64,000 nucleotides of DNA, taken from NCBI GenBank assembly GCA_014549065.1, contig JACDOX010000144.1, forward strand, positions 860,324 through 924,323, read 5' to 3'. Below the pieces are notes generated by a model. The model did no database searches, was not told the DNA's origin, and was given only the letters and a program-made list of their open reading frames with translations. The stretch comes from Cardinalis cardinalis (lineage: Eukaryota; Chordata; Aves; Passeriformes; Cardinalidae). Made by a program: the position numbers and the translations under genes. Below are positions 21,788 to 35,436 of this stretch, one piece after another (the first letter of the stretch is position 1; every line of letters starts with the position of its first letter).

Positions 21788-22859
21788 CCCCTCCAAGCAG
21801 GCATTGCTGGCTGAGCTCCTTGGAGAGCAGACTGGGCTTCAAGTGTTGGNACTGTCTGCATGAGGCACTGGGAAGAAAGCTTTGAGGTCAGTAATTCTCT
21901 TCTAAGTCCACATTTGAAATTCCCTGCCTATATTTTCACATTGTGTTTTCCAGTGGTTTTTTTTGCAGTGTTTTTAGCTGCAAACTCATGTGGGATTTTC
22001 GTGCTGGGACTCTCTAAACTCTCAATTTCCATCGCTATCCTGCCTCTCCTTTAGTGCCTTCCCAGCCCTCCTCCACCCAGGTGATTATTTTTACAGGGGA
22101 AAAATATCCCCCTGTCCCCAGGAAAACATGGATGGCTTAATTGCAGCACAGAAAATGTGGGACAGGTTTCCCTGGAGTGCTGGTGGCACATTCCAGGGGA
22201 GCACAAGGTGACCAGGCTGTTTTGGGACAGCTCTGTCACCCTGGCTCTGTCACTCACAACCTGCACGAGGACCTGCCCAACTGACCAAGGTGCTGAAGTG
22301 CCACAGGCATTTTAAAATTTTTATTTTAATGGGCCTGAGAGTCTAAACCTCATTGACTTTCAAATGGGCTGTGCAGATCAATGCACCATGCCCTGACGAG
22401 GCAGGATGGTTTCCTACAGAACGTCCTCCTGCACCACCCTCANTCTGCTCCAGCACCTTGGGATTCAGGTCTGATCTTCTCCTGCTGGGGGATTTCTGCT
22501 GAGTCCCANAGCCAGAGCTTCCAGTTCTGTGCAAGGATAGGAGTAAGCAACTGGTGGAACTGCTGAAGTTATTTAAGCGCCTAATTCCCGTTGAAACCTG
22601 CTTAGATGCACTTGAAAATCCTATTAGAGCACCTGTCTGCACCTTTAAGCACCTGAACGCCTTTGAAAATGCATTCTTTGATCATTTAGGGATTGGAGGG
22701 CAGAGTTTCCACAGGATTTGTGCTCCTAACTCACTTGCTGCTCCCAAAAGAAACCTCTGGTTTTGTCTGTGTTGTGCTGNTGTCCCATGTCACCTTCCCC
22801 TTTCATTGCATCACTTGTGCTGTTCCTTGGGGAAGGACTCTAAATAATTCCTCCCCCTG

Positions 22860-23050
22860 CCTTACTGTTGACACCTTCCTGAGTATTTGCAGGGCATTAT
22901 TAAATCACCTCTTTACTCATCCTTTATCTGAGCTGTACATAATTAGTTCCTTTAATCTTTCCTCATAGGTCAATCCTTCTAAACCCTTAATCATCTTTAT
23001 CTCCTTTTTGCTGGAGCCCCTCCAATTTGCTGACAATTTTTTTTCCTTCT
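22860..23050 (-). mobile_element. Old CR1-like LINE fragment
   Basis: Blocks such as 'tttcctcataggtcaatcc' and 'ttgctggagcccctccaat' match the pattern of an older CR1 family read on the minus strand. The copy is diverged and has no open frame. The ends are approximate. Confidence 0.55.
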
Positions 23051-23204
23051 TCATTTTATTTTGCATCAAGGCACAACAGAACCTCCAAGTTCCAAGGGCT
23101 CTGTGGGCTCACTGATGNCAGTGTGGGGCTGTGCCTTTCCCTGTGCCCCTTTTTGCTTCTGGNCCAGCCTGGGGAACAAAACTGGTGTTGGGAGGGAGAA
23201 AACC

Positions 23205-23302
23205 ATCCCTGCCCCATCCCTGGAAGTGTCCAAGGTGAGGCTGGACAGGGCTTGGAGCAACCTGGGATAGTGGAAGGNGTCCCTGCCATGGCAGGNGTGG
23301 GA
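23205..23302 (+). mobile_element. CR1 fragment near the 3' end
   Basis: The stretch 'ccctggaagtgtccaaggtg' then 'ggcttggagcaacctgggat' then 'ccctgccatggcagg' is a CR1 3' region on the + strand. It stops before the terminal repeat. Confidence 0.75.
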
Positions 23303-24497
23303 TGAGAATAGCACAGAGAATTGCAAAAATCCTCTTTCTGTGCTTCACATTTTTTAAAAAGTCTTTTATTTAGATTATACTTGTCCTCAATTCTTCACTT
23401 AGAGGTTCTGAGAACCCTTCTCAACTGATACCACAGTCATCTTCACAAATTCCTTGGCTGGCACCAGCAGGATGAGGAAACTGAAGCACCATGGGAGGGA
23501 TGGAAGGCAGAGCCCTGACCCCCAGCCCGGCAGCAGCTGTAGCCCTGCTCTGTCTGAAGCAACCCAAAAAGAGCAGAAGGGATCTGTGACCACTTGGAGT
23601 CTGTTTAGGCAGTGCTTTTCTTGGTTGTCTTCTCCAAACAAACCCTTGCACAGCTTCTTCCTCCCAGGCAGGCACACCAGGCTGAGAAGCAAAGGCCTCC
23701 TTCATCTCCTCCAATTTTATTAATCATTAGTGACCTCAGGGCTGAACTGNTTGCAAAATCAACCAAAGCCAGGAGAAGGTNGTAGAAATTTTCAGCTCAA
23801 ACCTGNTTTTGTGGCACTCCTAAAACATTGGAGCCTGTTCCACAGAACTGGGAGCTGAGAGTGCCCATGAGCAGCCCTGGGGGACAGTCCCAAAGTCCCN
23901 GTGTCCCTTGGTGCCAGGGAGGGGGTCACAACTGTGATGATAAAACCTGCACCTGCAGGGATCTCTCATCCTACAATGACTTTGTTTNCCCTTTCCCACC
24001 CAGCCAAACCTTGCAAATGGGGTGTGATGACCACCCTGAGCCCTGGAGGATGGCTGGAGGTCAGACCTGNGCTGGCACATCACAAACAGGGTGAGATGCT
24101 GCTGGTTTGGTGGGAAGAAGCTGGGTTTGTGCTGTGCTCTGCACAAATGGGCCCCAGATGTGCTCCAGGTGTGGTGGGAAGGATCAGGCTGTGGAAGTGG
24201 GCAGGTGGGGTTAACAGGGACTGTCCCTGTGCTGAGAGGTGTCCACTNCTGCAGAACAGGGATGGAAAGCTGCATGTTTATGCAAGTGCTCCAGGAGATG
24301 GTGGGGGAGCTGCTGACAGGGAACTTTCTGCTTGTCAGGGATGTGAAAAACTCAATCAATGCAGCAAGAGTCACCCTGGAGCTCAGGCTGGGGGCAATGT
24401 GACCCTAGAGAGGAGATGAGAAGCAGTTGTGGTGTTGCCATCCCTTTCTTGTGTCCCCCCCCAACCCAACAGGACAGTCCAAAGCCCTGAGGGAGCC

Positions 24498-25085
24498 TCT
24501 GGGAACCCAGAACATCCCTCTGGCTGTCCAGGATGGCCAGGACCCCTGCCAGGGGGCTCAGAGACCCTGGCACATAGCCCAAAACACCTGTGGGTTTGAT
24601 TATGACCCGTGGAGCAAATTACCAACCTTAGATGAAGATCAGCAAGCCACAACAGTTTAGGCAGAATATTAGTGAAGTTATCACGGGGTGGAAAAGTAGA
24701 TTTTGGGGTTTTTGGTATGGGGGCTCAGGGGGCAAGATGGAGGGATCTGGGCGTGTCCAGCCTTTCTCCTTCTTCTTCTTCTTGGCCTCCATCTTCTGCT
24801 GTGATGTTGGCACTTTTGGATTGGTTTAGAGTAGAAGCTCACTGTCTAACATAGGTGATGGGTATTGGGAAGGAATTGTAAACATTGTACACGTAGTTTT
24901 TAGTATAAAGACATAGCACAGCCCTGGGGGCAGGCAGAGTGCCTGGAACTGTCCTGCTGGATGGACCTTGGCAGGGCAGGAGAAAAAATTTTATAGATAA
25001 GGAACAATAAACAACCTTGAGACCGAGAACTGAAGAGCCCTGACTCCTTCTTCAAGGGCTGGGCTGGGAAAAGAGACTTTTAACA
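24498..25085 (+). mobile_element. LTR (family C), longest copy
   Basis: This + strand copy contains both the 5' part shared with 17760-18240 and the 3' part shared with 18241-18786, including the polyadenylation region ('ggaacaataaacaacc'). It ends near 'cttttaaca'. I could not find a target-site duplication. It serves as the reference for judging which parts the inverted pair has lost. Confidence 0.65.
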
Positions 25086-25603
25086 TTCTTGGGGTTGAAA
25101 TGACCCAGAAAGGCCCCGAGAGGAGCCCACTCTCCCCTCCACTCTTCCCTGCTCCCTGGCACCAGCATTGGACAGCCCAGGGATGCTCCTGATGCNCTTC
25201 AGCACTGGGAATCCCCAAAGCTGAACAAGGCTGGAAAAAAGCAGACCTCCAGGCCATTCCCAGTCTAGGAGCCACTCTGTTCCTCTCCCTGTTCCTGGAG
25301 CAAGGGGAGGTGAGCACTGCCTGTGTCACATCCTTGCAGTGACTTTTATGGAGCCCCATCCATCCACCTCCTGCTGCTTGGAATTGCCAGAGCCATTTCC
25401 AGCCCTCCCCGAGCTCGGATGTTTCCAGATGGGATATGAGGCTCCCNGGGAGCGCAGCTGTAAATATGTGCAGAAATGTCACCCAGACACTGCAGGAGCA
25501 GCGCTGCCACCAGCTCTGCAGTCACACGAGGGGCTGGGGCTCCCTGAGGGCTCCAGAATCAGCAGAGCTTTGCAGCAGCTCCTTTAGCAAAGGCTNCACT
25601 CCA

Positions 25604-25870
25604 TGGAATCACAGAGTACTTGGGGTTGGAAGGGGCTTTAAAGATCTCATCCCACCCCTGCCATGGCAGGGACACCTCCCACTGTCCCAGGTGCTCCCAG
25701 CCCTGTCCAGCCTGGCCTTGGGCACTGCCAGGGATCCAGGGGCAGCCCCAGCTGCTCTGGGCACCCTGTGCCAGGGCCTGCCCACCCTCACAGGGAACAA
25801 TTTCTTCCTAATGTTGAATCTAAACCTCCTCTCTGTCAGTTTGAAGCCATTCCCCCCTTTAGCTGACAAA
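25604..25870 (-). mobile_element. CR1 LINE fragment, 3' end
   Basis: Read on the minus strand it ends in the CR1 3' terminus ('ccttccaaccccaag' then 'ctctgtgattcc'). The + strand shows the familiar 'cctgccatggcagggacacc' and 'tgccagggatccaggggcag' blocks. It is 5'-truncated and non-coding. Confidence 0.88.
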
Positions 25871-26962
25871 AGCAATAAAGCCAAAGCAGTCAGGGCATGG
25901 CTGGAGTGGGACGGAGCCACCCTGTCTCTGCCACTGCTCCCTCAGGCGTCCCTGGTCACCTCACTGGGTTGGTTGGGAGCTGCATGTCTATGAGTCCTTG
26001 CAGTGTGGGAATGTCTTCTGTAATGCCAACAGCCCCCACACCTGGTTTTTAGTGGAACCTTTACCATAAGGGGAAAAAATAAACTTATCAGTGCCTTTTT
26101 TTGGGCCAATAAAAGTAACATCGTCATGCCCTTCACAGGATTCCTTTTCTGTGCGTTTCCCCTCAGAGGAGAAGTGTAGTTGTGCTGCTTCTTCCGCCCA
26201 GGCTGTGTTCTGGTGGCGCTGGCAGTGCTGCATGTCTGGAGGCANCTCACTGCGGGTGGATCAGGGTTTGTGCAGCGCAGCAGCCGTGCCGTGAGCTGGG
26301 CCAGGCTGTGGTTCCCTGCTCCCCCTGCAGGGACTGCCTGCAGCAAAGGGGAAATCCCAGGCTCTGCTCCTGTAAAACACCCCCGAGTTCAAATCTGAAT
26401 TCTGTGCTGTTGGCACTGGAGGAGCACAGCAGGGAGAGGCAGCAGCAGGTGTCTCCCTCTGGGAGCAGTTTCTTGCAGAGCACTCAAACCATTCAGTTAT
26501 GTTTTACTTGGGGTGCTGGTCCTCCCTCCCCTTCCTGCATCTCAGCACCAAGTGGGGTGGCTGTGATCTTCTCCTGACAAGCAAAGGAGGGATTCTCCTG
26601 GCCTGGGGATGCAGCATCCTTGTAGCAAGCACTTTCCAACACAACACTTGTTCCCAAATCACTGCTGTCTCAAGAAATGTTAAATATCTGTGTCCATCCC
26701 TCCAGAAGAGGGATGCTGGACAAGGTTCTTGGGGAGGTGTGAGCCAGCCTGTGGTTTAGGAAAAGCTGTTGTGTCTGCCAGGACCTGCAAGACATCAGGA
26801 CACTCATTACAGGATTCTCTTTATTAAGAGTGGAATTTTTTTAATAGCAGTGAATACGGGAAATTCGTAAGTCTAGTTCTTTGCAACCTGGAAAACAAAC
26901 TTATTTTAATGCAAAATTTGCCACACTTCATAATTACTCAGAGGATGGATTTGTCAGTAAAA

Positions 26963-27222
26963 NNNNNNNNNNNNNNNNNNNNNNNNNNNNNNNNNNNNNN
27001 NNNNNNNNNNNNNNNNNNNNNNNNNNNNNNNNNNNNNNNNNNNNNNNNNNNNNNNNNNNNNNNNNNNNNNNNNNNNNNNNNNNNNNNNNNNNNNNNNNNN
27101 NNNNNNNNNNNNNNNNNNNNNNNNNNNNNNNNNNNNNNNNNNNNNNNNNNNNNNNNNNNNNNNNNNNNNNNNNNNNNNNNNNNNNNNNNNNNNNNNNNNN
27201 NNNNNNNNNNNNNNNNNNNNNN
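26963..27222. other. Assembly gap, 260 Ns
   Basis: A run of 260 N bases. Any open frame drawn across it is an artefact. The right edge starts in a T-run, which may explain the break. Confidence 0.99.
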
Positions 27223-27589
27223 TTTTTTCTTTTCCTGTACTTGCCATTAATTTCTTCATTTTTCTGTAGGTCCCAAACATATTCCCATCCCTCCTGGAGC
27301 TGCATTTCATTACGTGTAAAATGGATGGAAGGATAGAAAGNTTAACGAAAATTTAAAACTAATTTAAAAGGTATAAAAGGAAAAGCCTAACTGGCCACAT
27401 CCTGAAGGACAGAGGGATGGATCAGCTTTTCCTGTGTGCCCTGATTCACCTACCCACAAAAACCAGACCCAAGTGGGGCCTCCTCACAAGCCAAACTTCT
27501 CGAAACAGCCTTTTTCTAAATCAGCACAGAGCTCCCGTCCTGTCCCCGCTGTCAGTGACANTATCAGCAGCAGCTCCGGATTTAGAACA

Positions 27590-27930
27590 GCAAAAGTCAC
27601 CAGCAATCCCCTGAAATCCCTGATCCCTTCAGCAGCAGGGGTGACCCCGGGACCTGGAACAGCTCCCCCGGTAAATGCTTCCGATAAAGCAGAACAGCAG
27701 GAGCCGGGGAGACGCAACAAGCGAGGCTCTGTCCCCTCCTTCTGGGGCTGATGTGCAAAGAGCGGCCGAGCTGGCTGAGCTGCTCCCCCAGCATCTCCCG
27801 CATCCCTGGGGGAGCGCTGCCGCTCTCCCACCCACCCCTCTTCACAAACTCACTCCAGACGGGCTTTAAAACACACCCGGCCCTTTCAAAAGGCGGCTTT
27901 GAAAGCTCAGACTCCCTTGGCTCTGTGGGG
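27590..27930. other. CpG-containing unique segment, possible regulatory DNA
   Basis: This stretch has more CG dinucleotides than its surroundings ('gagccggggagacgc', 'agagcggccgag', 'gggagcgctgccgctc'). It contains no frame that looks coding. It could be a distal promoter or enhancer, but nothing beyond composition supports that. Confidence 0.3.
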
Positions 27931-30900
27931 CTGAAGTGAGACAATTTCACGCCTTGCAGAAAATTATATATAATATATTTACAACAGAAAAATAAAAGAT
28001 AAAGACTATTCTCTTGTCAATCTTATTTTTTTTTTCTTTCTCCTTTTTTCTTTTCTCCTTTTCTTTATTTACCAAAAGTACCTCCAGGGCTAATGGCATT
28101 TTCTTTGGCCGCTGGGAGCAGAGGAAGATAGAAGTCTGAAATATGAAAGCTTTTCTCTTGGTTTTTAACAACTTTGGATCACTCTAGTTAACTCTCAGTC
28201 TCAGTTCAAAGCAGAGCTAGAAACTAAAAGGCTGGTTCTGTTTTTCTNTGAGAAAAAATACATTACTATAAANGATTGCTTATCCCAGAAAGAAACATAG
28301 AGGCTTAAAATTCCTTGTCCTGGCATGAAAAAAGTCAAAATCACTGAGATTTTGTGAGCTGTGACAAAAAATAAAAATAAAAATAAATAATCTGCAATAC
28401 TTCATTTTGATGACATCAAAGTNTTTCATGCATGACCTGTTTTTCGTTTTTAAAATATATTTTTATTGTAATCAGCTTAAGTCTCAAAAGAAAATGACTT
28501 TGAATAAAAAGTAGAAATAAGTTGTCTTTTCTTTTTTTCCCAGCAGAAGAAATTCATCAAACTGGGTCTCTTTCTTCCAAGAGTTTCAACAGAGATGAAT
28601 TTTCCTTTTCCAAACTGGAAGAGATATCTTAAGATATTCTTGCCTGGCTCTTGCTGCTGCAGAAATAGTGAGTTTCTTGGAATACTGCTGATGGCAGTGC
28701 AGATGACAGAAATTTTGGGACAAGTAGGGTTCAAAATGTAAAATGGAAATTTTAGGGAGCCAGGGGTGACAAGGATTTCAGCCTTTCCCAAACTCTGAGG
28801 TCCTGAAGGTCTTAACCAATCCTAACATTAAGGGATGGNTGTGTTAATGCTGTTGGTCAAGCTCTGGGATTCCCAGCTTGCCTGTTCAGGTGCAAGATAG
28901 GAAATTTCTCATGAATGGCCCTTGCTGTGTTATTTTGGTGTTCCCTCTCAGGATATAAAAATCCAAACCCAGAAAATTTGGGCAAATTAACAAATTCCTT
29001 TTAGCTTCTGAAAAACCCTGTGATTTCTCTTTGGGCTGGCTGGATTTTGGCTTTGCCTCCACAACAATTGTTTGGCTCAGGCAGCAGCTCCTGAGGAGAA
29101 GTGCCAGTATGAGAAAGTCCTGGTGCTTCTGTGAGGAACCATCCTGCTCCTGGGCCTTACCCACCTCCCCAACAGCAAGGAGTANTGGGGATGGAAAAGC
29201 AAAATATTAATTCAGTGTTCGGAGGATCATAGAAATATTTTTTTTTTACCTCCCAGCTGATTGTATCACCACTTTNTTTAAAAAATAAAAAGCACAGCTT
29301 GGCTAGGAGCCACTCCGAGGTTCAGAGATGACTTGATGCCCTAATCTTTGCTCTTCTGACCAGAATTTGTTCCACAATCACGANCTGCTCATTTAATCCC
29401 CCTTGGATTTAGGTTCTCCAGGAGTGGAAGAAGTGTTCAAAATATCCCAGAGTTAACCTGTCCATCCAAATGGTGGCCAAAGATTTTATCACTCTTGAAC
29501 CAAGTGGATGTAGAGATTGAACTGATTGTAGGAGCAGACTAATTTCTATATTATCCTCTTTCAAGCTTCAGATGTCCCAGGATTTCTGGTGCATCAGCTT
29601 TAGATTTCATGAACTTGAGCCTTGGCAAAGTGGACAAATAGGGTGAGAGGCTCCTTCTCCAGAGGGCATTTCATCAGGTGTTTCATCCTGGCCATGACAG
29701 ATGTTCTTGTACCCAGCATCTGCAAGAGGAGGATTTATCCAGAGTTAATACATTCATTTTTAGCTCTGGTTGAGTTTGTGGATAATCNAGGTGAAGTGTT
29801 TTTTTTTTTTTTTTTAAGATGGGATGAAAGAAGCCCAAAAGGTTTGACAGGGAATTAACTCAAGAGAAGGGCAGTGCTAGGAATAGGATGGAGAATGGTC
29901 TCTGGGGAGGTGAGAAAATAGAAAGGGGAGGAAAAAAAGCAGATTCTTCAGGGGATGAGGCCTTGCCCTCAGCTATGGAAACAGGTAATTTCCCAGTACA
30001 GATAGATAATAGGGATGAGGATTCAGGGAATGTGGCANTGGGGTCTGGTGAGATTCAGCCTGGCAAGCTGACACTACTGAAGAGATCACAAATGCTCTCC
30101 CTCCCCTCCTCGCCTTCGCCTTCACCAAAGTTTAAAGTTTACCTGCTAATTCCCTTATCAGAAGTTTGTGCTGAGAACCCTTATCTGGATTTTACAGGCA
30201 GCTCCTGGCATCAGACCAAGAACTGGAGGAAAGCATTTCATTCTTCTCCAGTTGTTCAATGAAAGCAACATTTTAAGCCAACAATATTATTGTCATTAAT
30301 GGGATGGGGCCGTTAATGATGGGAATGTGTGTGCTTGGCTTCCAAATGAGACTTGCCATCTATCCCTGCCCCTGACCTGCTGCAGCTTAGTGGGGCTAAA
30401 TTGCTTTTTAAACCTGATCAGAATGGACCTTAATTGAGGCATTAAACCCAGGTTCAGCTGAGCTTGCTGTCCCCCAGCCCTGCCACTGCTGGTGGCTGCC
30501 CTGGCTCATGGGGCTGGCCAGNGCAGTGTCCCCAAAGCCCAGCCAGAGCTCCAGAGTGTCTGGGTTTGGAGGAGGTTTTTCTNTCATTCCCCACAGCTCT
30601 CCCTATTTTTCTCTTTCAAATGTAATTAAAAGTCATTCTTTTAACTTTATTTATTTATCAGCTTGCTGCATTTGAACTTGCAGGCGCCTTCATCTCAGCA
30701 TTCATTTCCTTGCCCTTTAATGTGAACCTGACTCAATTCCCCATCCCCTTCAAAGCTCTGTATTAGTTCTGCAGCACTTCCCCCACCCCNAACTCTTTCT
30801 CTATTTCCACCTTCCTCTTCATGTGCCCTGCAGACAAACAGCCCAGGGCTCTGGGGCAGGCTTGGCTGGAGATGTGACCAGGGCTGTGNAGGTGGTGACA

Positions 30901-31200
30901 TCCCCCTGAGCCCCTCAGGGAAAAGGCAGCCCTGAAACCTCCCTGCCCAGGTGCTGCTGCTGATGATGAAACCACCCCTGCACTCATGGTGGAGCAGCCC
31001 TCCTTTTCCTCCTTTCCCCGGCTGGAAAGGGTTGGAAAGCCCTCTGCCTCCCCGAGGTTTTGGGGGCAGCTTTGGGGGTCCCTCTTCCCCTCCTGTCAGC
31101 TGTAGAGNGCCTGACTCCCTAATGAGTTGGGCTTGTTGGCTTTTGCTCCCTCTTTGCCAGCAACCCCTCNGTGCCTGAAATGCAACATTTTAAGCCAACA

Positions 31201-31332
31201 ATCTTGACTTTACAGGAAGCTGAGTGACGTGCACGAAGGGCTCTGACACCCCAGACTTNGCTCAGGCTTTGCCTGCAGCCCAGTGAAGACCTCACTGCAG
31301 TTACAAAAGAGGTTTAGGAGCTGGATGCAAAC
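31201..31332 (+). repeat. Dispersed direct repeat, copy 1
   Basis: A segment of about 130 bases starting 'atcttgactttacaggaagc' recurs in the same orientation at 33426-33556, with only a few differences in the first 100 bases. It has no LTR or CR1 hallmarks that I recognise. It may be a local duplication or an unnamed repeat. Confidence 0.85.
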
Positions 31333-33425
31333 CCCAGCAGGGCTCTGCCACGAAGGGCAGGGGATTCAGGGGAGGCTCAGCAGAGGAGCCNAACACAGGG
31401 AATCATTCAAAACAANGCCCAAGAAGTCNTTGATCTCCAACCTCCTTCACATGGAAGTCTGATGTTGATTTTCTCCTCCACCTGAGGCTTGGAGCAAGGG
31501 GATGCTCTNTTCTGTAGCTGGGACTCCAACCCAGGCTTCTTTTCTTTTAAATACTTTTAATACTTCTTCTTTTAAATACTTTACTGGCCTCCCCCAGCAG
31601 GAGCTGAGGTCCAGCTGCAGAGAACCAAGGGTTTATTCCTCCAAGGTTCCAGGCTCTGGCCCTGCTTGCCTCTGCCCAGGCACAGAGTCAAATCTGCCTG
31701 CAGAGAAAATAAACCTGCTCTGGATTTGTCTTGCTGGGAGCTGAGTTGCTTCACTGCCTTGTCACTGAGATGTGGTGATTAAAGAGATCAACTGTGGAGC
31801 TCGGGGCACAGTGAGGGGACTCGGGCACTTTGTAAACTGTCACCTCACTCTGCCAGGGTGAGTCTGGTGCAGAGGANAGCTGTGATAAGGCAGCTGTGTG
31901 ATGGGACAGCAGTGCCTGAGGCACTGTGAAAGAGTCCATGGACCTCTTAGTACTGATGAAAATGAGTCTTTTACTTTCTTCCATTTTATTGATTTGATTA
32001 CTTTACTTCATTTTGGTTTATTTTATTATTTTTTCCTCCCCACCAAGCCTCTTTTCATCCCCTTATCTTCTCGGGTAGTTAGTAGATTAATGCATGTCTC
32101 AGGAAGATAAATGCACTTTCAGATCTTCAAAAGGCAAGGCAGCCTCTGAAACCAGTGTTTACAACCTCCCTGGCTGGTGCCAAGGCAGGCAGCATGACAT
32201 GACCTTCAGTTTAACTCCCAAGGTCGAACTGAAATGCAGATCCTGGCCCTGTAAANTTTGGGTTTACCTCTATTCCCTGCCAGGGCAAACCCCCTCCCTC
32301 TGCCTACTCTCTGTCCCCAGGCACTGAGTGAGAGTTTGGNGATGGAGGAGGAAAGAGAGAGGGAAGACAGAGTCAGGGAGAGGGAGCAAGGCAATCCTGC
32401 CCAGCATTCAGCACTATGCAGATATTGAGACTTTTCTTGGCCCCAAATCCTGGAGCAGGACACGGCAGCTGGAGATGTCCAGCCCCACAGGGCAGCTCTC
32501 TGCTCTTCTCCACCAGATCAGCCCTCCTTGAAGGTCCAAAATCCAGTACAGGTCTGTCTTGGCCACCCCTGAACATCCCATTACACATCAGGAGAGTCAC
32601 CCATGGGCCCCTGATCCTGACTCCAGCCTGACTTTTCCAGCCANGCTTTAACTCTGTGGCCAAGCCACACAAAAAGCCCTGAATTTTACATCTGAAATAT
32701 CCATTTTCCCATGTTTTGAAATACCAATTTTTTATATATATGAAATACATAAAAAACATAATCATTTTCAAAATATCCATTTTTCCGTGTTTTTTTTTTT
32801 GAGATATCCATTTCTCACTCCAGCTCTATCCTCCACCATCAGGAGGCAGAGTCTGGCAGCCCTGGCTCTGCTTTGCCCCTCAGCACAGGGAGGAGGAGGA
32901 GCAGGGCAGGTCCTGCAGGCTCAGGGGAGCAGGGCTCCTGTGGACAGAGCTTGAAAATGGGATTGTGTTTGAGCTGTCCTCAGGCATTTCCAAACTCATC
33001 CCTGTGAATTAGGGGCCCAGTGAAGGCATTAAACCCTAATCAAAAGCAGCTAATCAGGAATCAGTGGGAGATATTCCAATTAATTGCAGCTGGAGCAGTG
33101 GAGTGGAGCTGGGANGGGGGGTGGCCATAAGCAAGGACAGCAGGGTCCTGTGCCAGCTTGAATGGTGAGTCTCAGGGTCTCAAAAGTATTTAGGGGATCT
33201 CAGAGGACACTTTGCTGTGGGGGGCTCCCCATGATTTCCAAGATGCACTCTGAAGCAGCTGTGGTGGTGTGGGATTCTGCTGCCCCATGGGGCAATACAG
33301 GGTTTGTCTGCCTGTTGGAGGGGGAGAGCTCTCACTCAGAGCTCTTAGCAGAGATCCATTCCCCCACATCTCTTTACAGCTGAGACTCTCCAAGTGCTTT
33401 GCAGATTTCATGGGTAAATATCAGC

Positions 33426-33556
33426 ATCTTGACTTTACAGGAAGCTGAGTGACGTGCACGAAGGGCTCTGACATCCCAGACTTTGCTCAGGCTTTGCCTG
33501 CAGCCCAGCNAAGATCTCACTGCAGTTAAAACAGAGGTATAGGGGCTGGGTGTAAA
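33426..33556 (+). repeat. Dispersed direct repeat, copy 2
   Basis: This is the second copy of the segment at 31201-31332, 2.2 kb away. Similarity fades towards the 3' end ('gttaaaacagaggtatagg' against 'gttacaaaagaggtttagg'). Confidence 0.85.
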
Positions 33557-35093
33557 GCAGCCTCAGCTGTGTCCTCCTGCAAGGAAAAACACTCTCAGGT
33601 GGCATTTTCCTCTTGTGCTAACTCAGGTTCACAGCTGAGATGAGAAGCAGGCTCTCTGCCGGGTCACTGAGAGTTGATAACTTCCCACAAGCCCAAGGCC
33701 CCGCTCTTCTGATGGGACCATTACTGGGAGCAGGGTTTGCATTGCATGCTCTCCTCCGTTCAGCCAGGGTCAGGCTTTGCCACCGTATCCTCCTAGACCT
33801 CAAATCTTCCCCCTCACCCTCCCTGAAGCCAGCAAACAGTTGTGCCCCATGAAAGCAGACAGTGGAGAAGTGGGGCACTGAAGGTGCCAGGACCCCTGGG
33901 CACCCCTGTGCCACTGGAGCAAAACTCCACTTTGTGCTTCTTTCTGTTTGATGATAAAAACCCTCAAGGACACAATGGACTCCTCTCACCCTTAAGGGCA
34001 TCTGGAGATGAGCAGAGGTATTCTGCTGCTTTTGGAAATTCCCTGGCTTCCCACTCCTGAGAAACATCTTCCTTCGTAAATCTTGTTGAACCCATAAAAT
34101 GCCTTCCTGATCTTCAGCCCCTGCTCAGCTCCTCAGCGTGCCTGTTCCACCATTGCANTCAGGCTGCCCTATAAAAAGAATAAAGTGCCTTGTGCTGGAT
34201 CAAGCTCAGCTGTAAACCCCTGCCAGCCTGGAGTCAACACAAATTGAATTCCATCATGGCTTTTCTTGGGAGGGCTTGCCAGCTGCCTTTTAAATTTGCC
34301 AGAGATGAAATGCAACTTCATTTAAGTAAGTAAAGTGGAAAGGTGCACAACATTGTTGTAGAACCTTAGCTGAGAGGTTCAGGAGAAGGAGCACTTCTCT
34401 GTCCAAAGAAACCACTGCTCTGTCACAGCTGAGACAGCCACAACACACAGAGTGTCACCATTCAATACCAGAAAGCTTCAACCCATACAGAGAAACACCA
34501 NAGCTCATCAGAAGGCTGTAAGTGTCCACCCTTCTGGTTCTTTAGCCCAACCTTTTATACCTCTCATGTTCTTGCATTGTACCTGTGTGTCCTCTNTACA
34601 CTTTTGGGCACTCCATGGCTCATTGCTTTCAATATCATTCACCCTTTCTGCACAGCTGTACTCATTGAGGATGAGGCTGGGCCAGCCCCACTCCAATCAC
34701 CACTAACTGTGCACCTGCACTGCTCAGAANTGCAGATGGCTGAAACCAGCAAGCCTGAGCTCAGCTTTGCAGNTATGATCTAAGGATTGCAACCCCAAAA
34801 GACAGATTTCCTGGAAAGCCACCTCCTCACACAGCAGAGTCTGATAGAATCCTCAGAATTTGCAATCTGCTCACGGGTATCTTGTAGGGTGTGTGTGTCC
34901 ATGAAGGTTTCCCCTCTGGCTTGAGGTAAAGATTTCAAGCCCAGCTCATGATCTAAACAAATTCCTGCATTATTGCATNGCTCCACATTGGCCTCACTGA
35001 GGAGGTGCTGGATCAGGGATGAGGGGTGTCTGAGGGTCTCTGGTACTCACTGTGTGACCAGAGCACTTTGCTCNGCTTGAGAGATCTCTTGAC

Positions 35094-35436
35094 TGTGATG
35101 CCTTTAGGGACTACCTAAAAACAGAGGCCAGGGAAAACGAAGCAAATAAAAAGCAGTTACATTTACTTAAGGGCTTTCAGGTCCATTTCAGGCAGACAAA
35201 GCCCCCCAGAGATGGATGACAGGTCATAGGTTTACACATTTATAAGTTTGCTCCATTTGCATATTGGGGTTATTCTGCCAATTCCAGCTTCAGGTAATGA
35301 AGTCATTGACCCCAAGTTTGCTCCCCCAACTCAATTTTTTTCCTTCTCTGGGGCCTGAGGCAGTGAGGTGTCCTTGATTCCTGGGCCTGGCGAGGAATTG
35401 TTGTGTCTGCCCAAAGTGGGAAAGCAGCAGCTCACA
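35094..35436 (-). mobile_element. Probable solo LTR (ERVL-type, family D)
   Basis: The ends are TGTGATGCC on the left and GCTCACA on the right. On the minus strand the motif order matches the element at 596-980: 'caaggacacc', then 'aaccccaatatg', 'aaacttataaa', 'tcatccatct', and finally 'tctgttttt' and 'ggcatcaca'. No exact target-site duplication was found, so the call rests on the shared layout. Confidence 0.6.

Larger units (their letters stand above)
21788..24497. other. Intergenic, no supported gene
   Basis: The block holds two CR1 remnants and no coding exon I can support. Open frames near 23.8-24.4 kb reach 184 codons on opposite strands and overlap each other, which argues against coding. 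Confidence 0.5.
27931..35093. other. Intergenic, no supported gene
   Basis: Short unrelated open frames only. The block includes AT-rich patches (about 27960-28030 and 28360-28400), a T-run at about 29800 and a pair of direct repeats (31201 and 33426). I recognise no exon. Confidence 0.5.
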
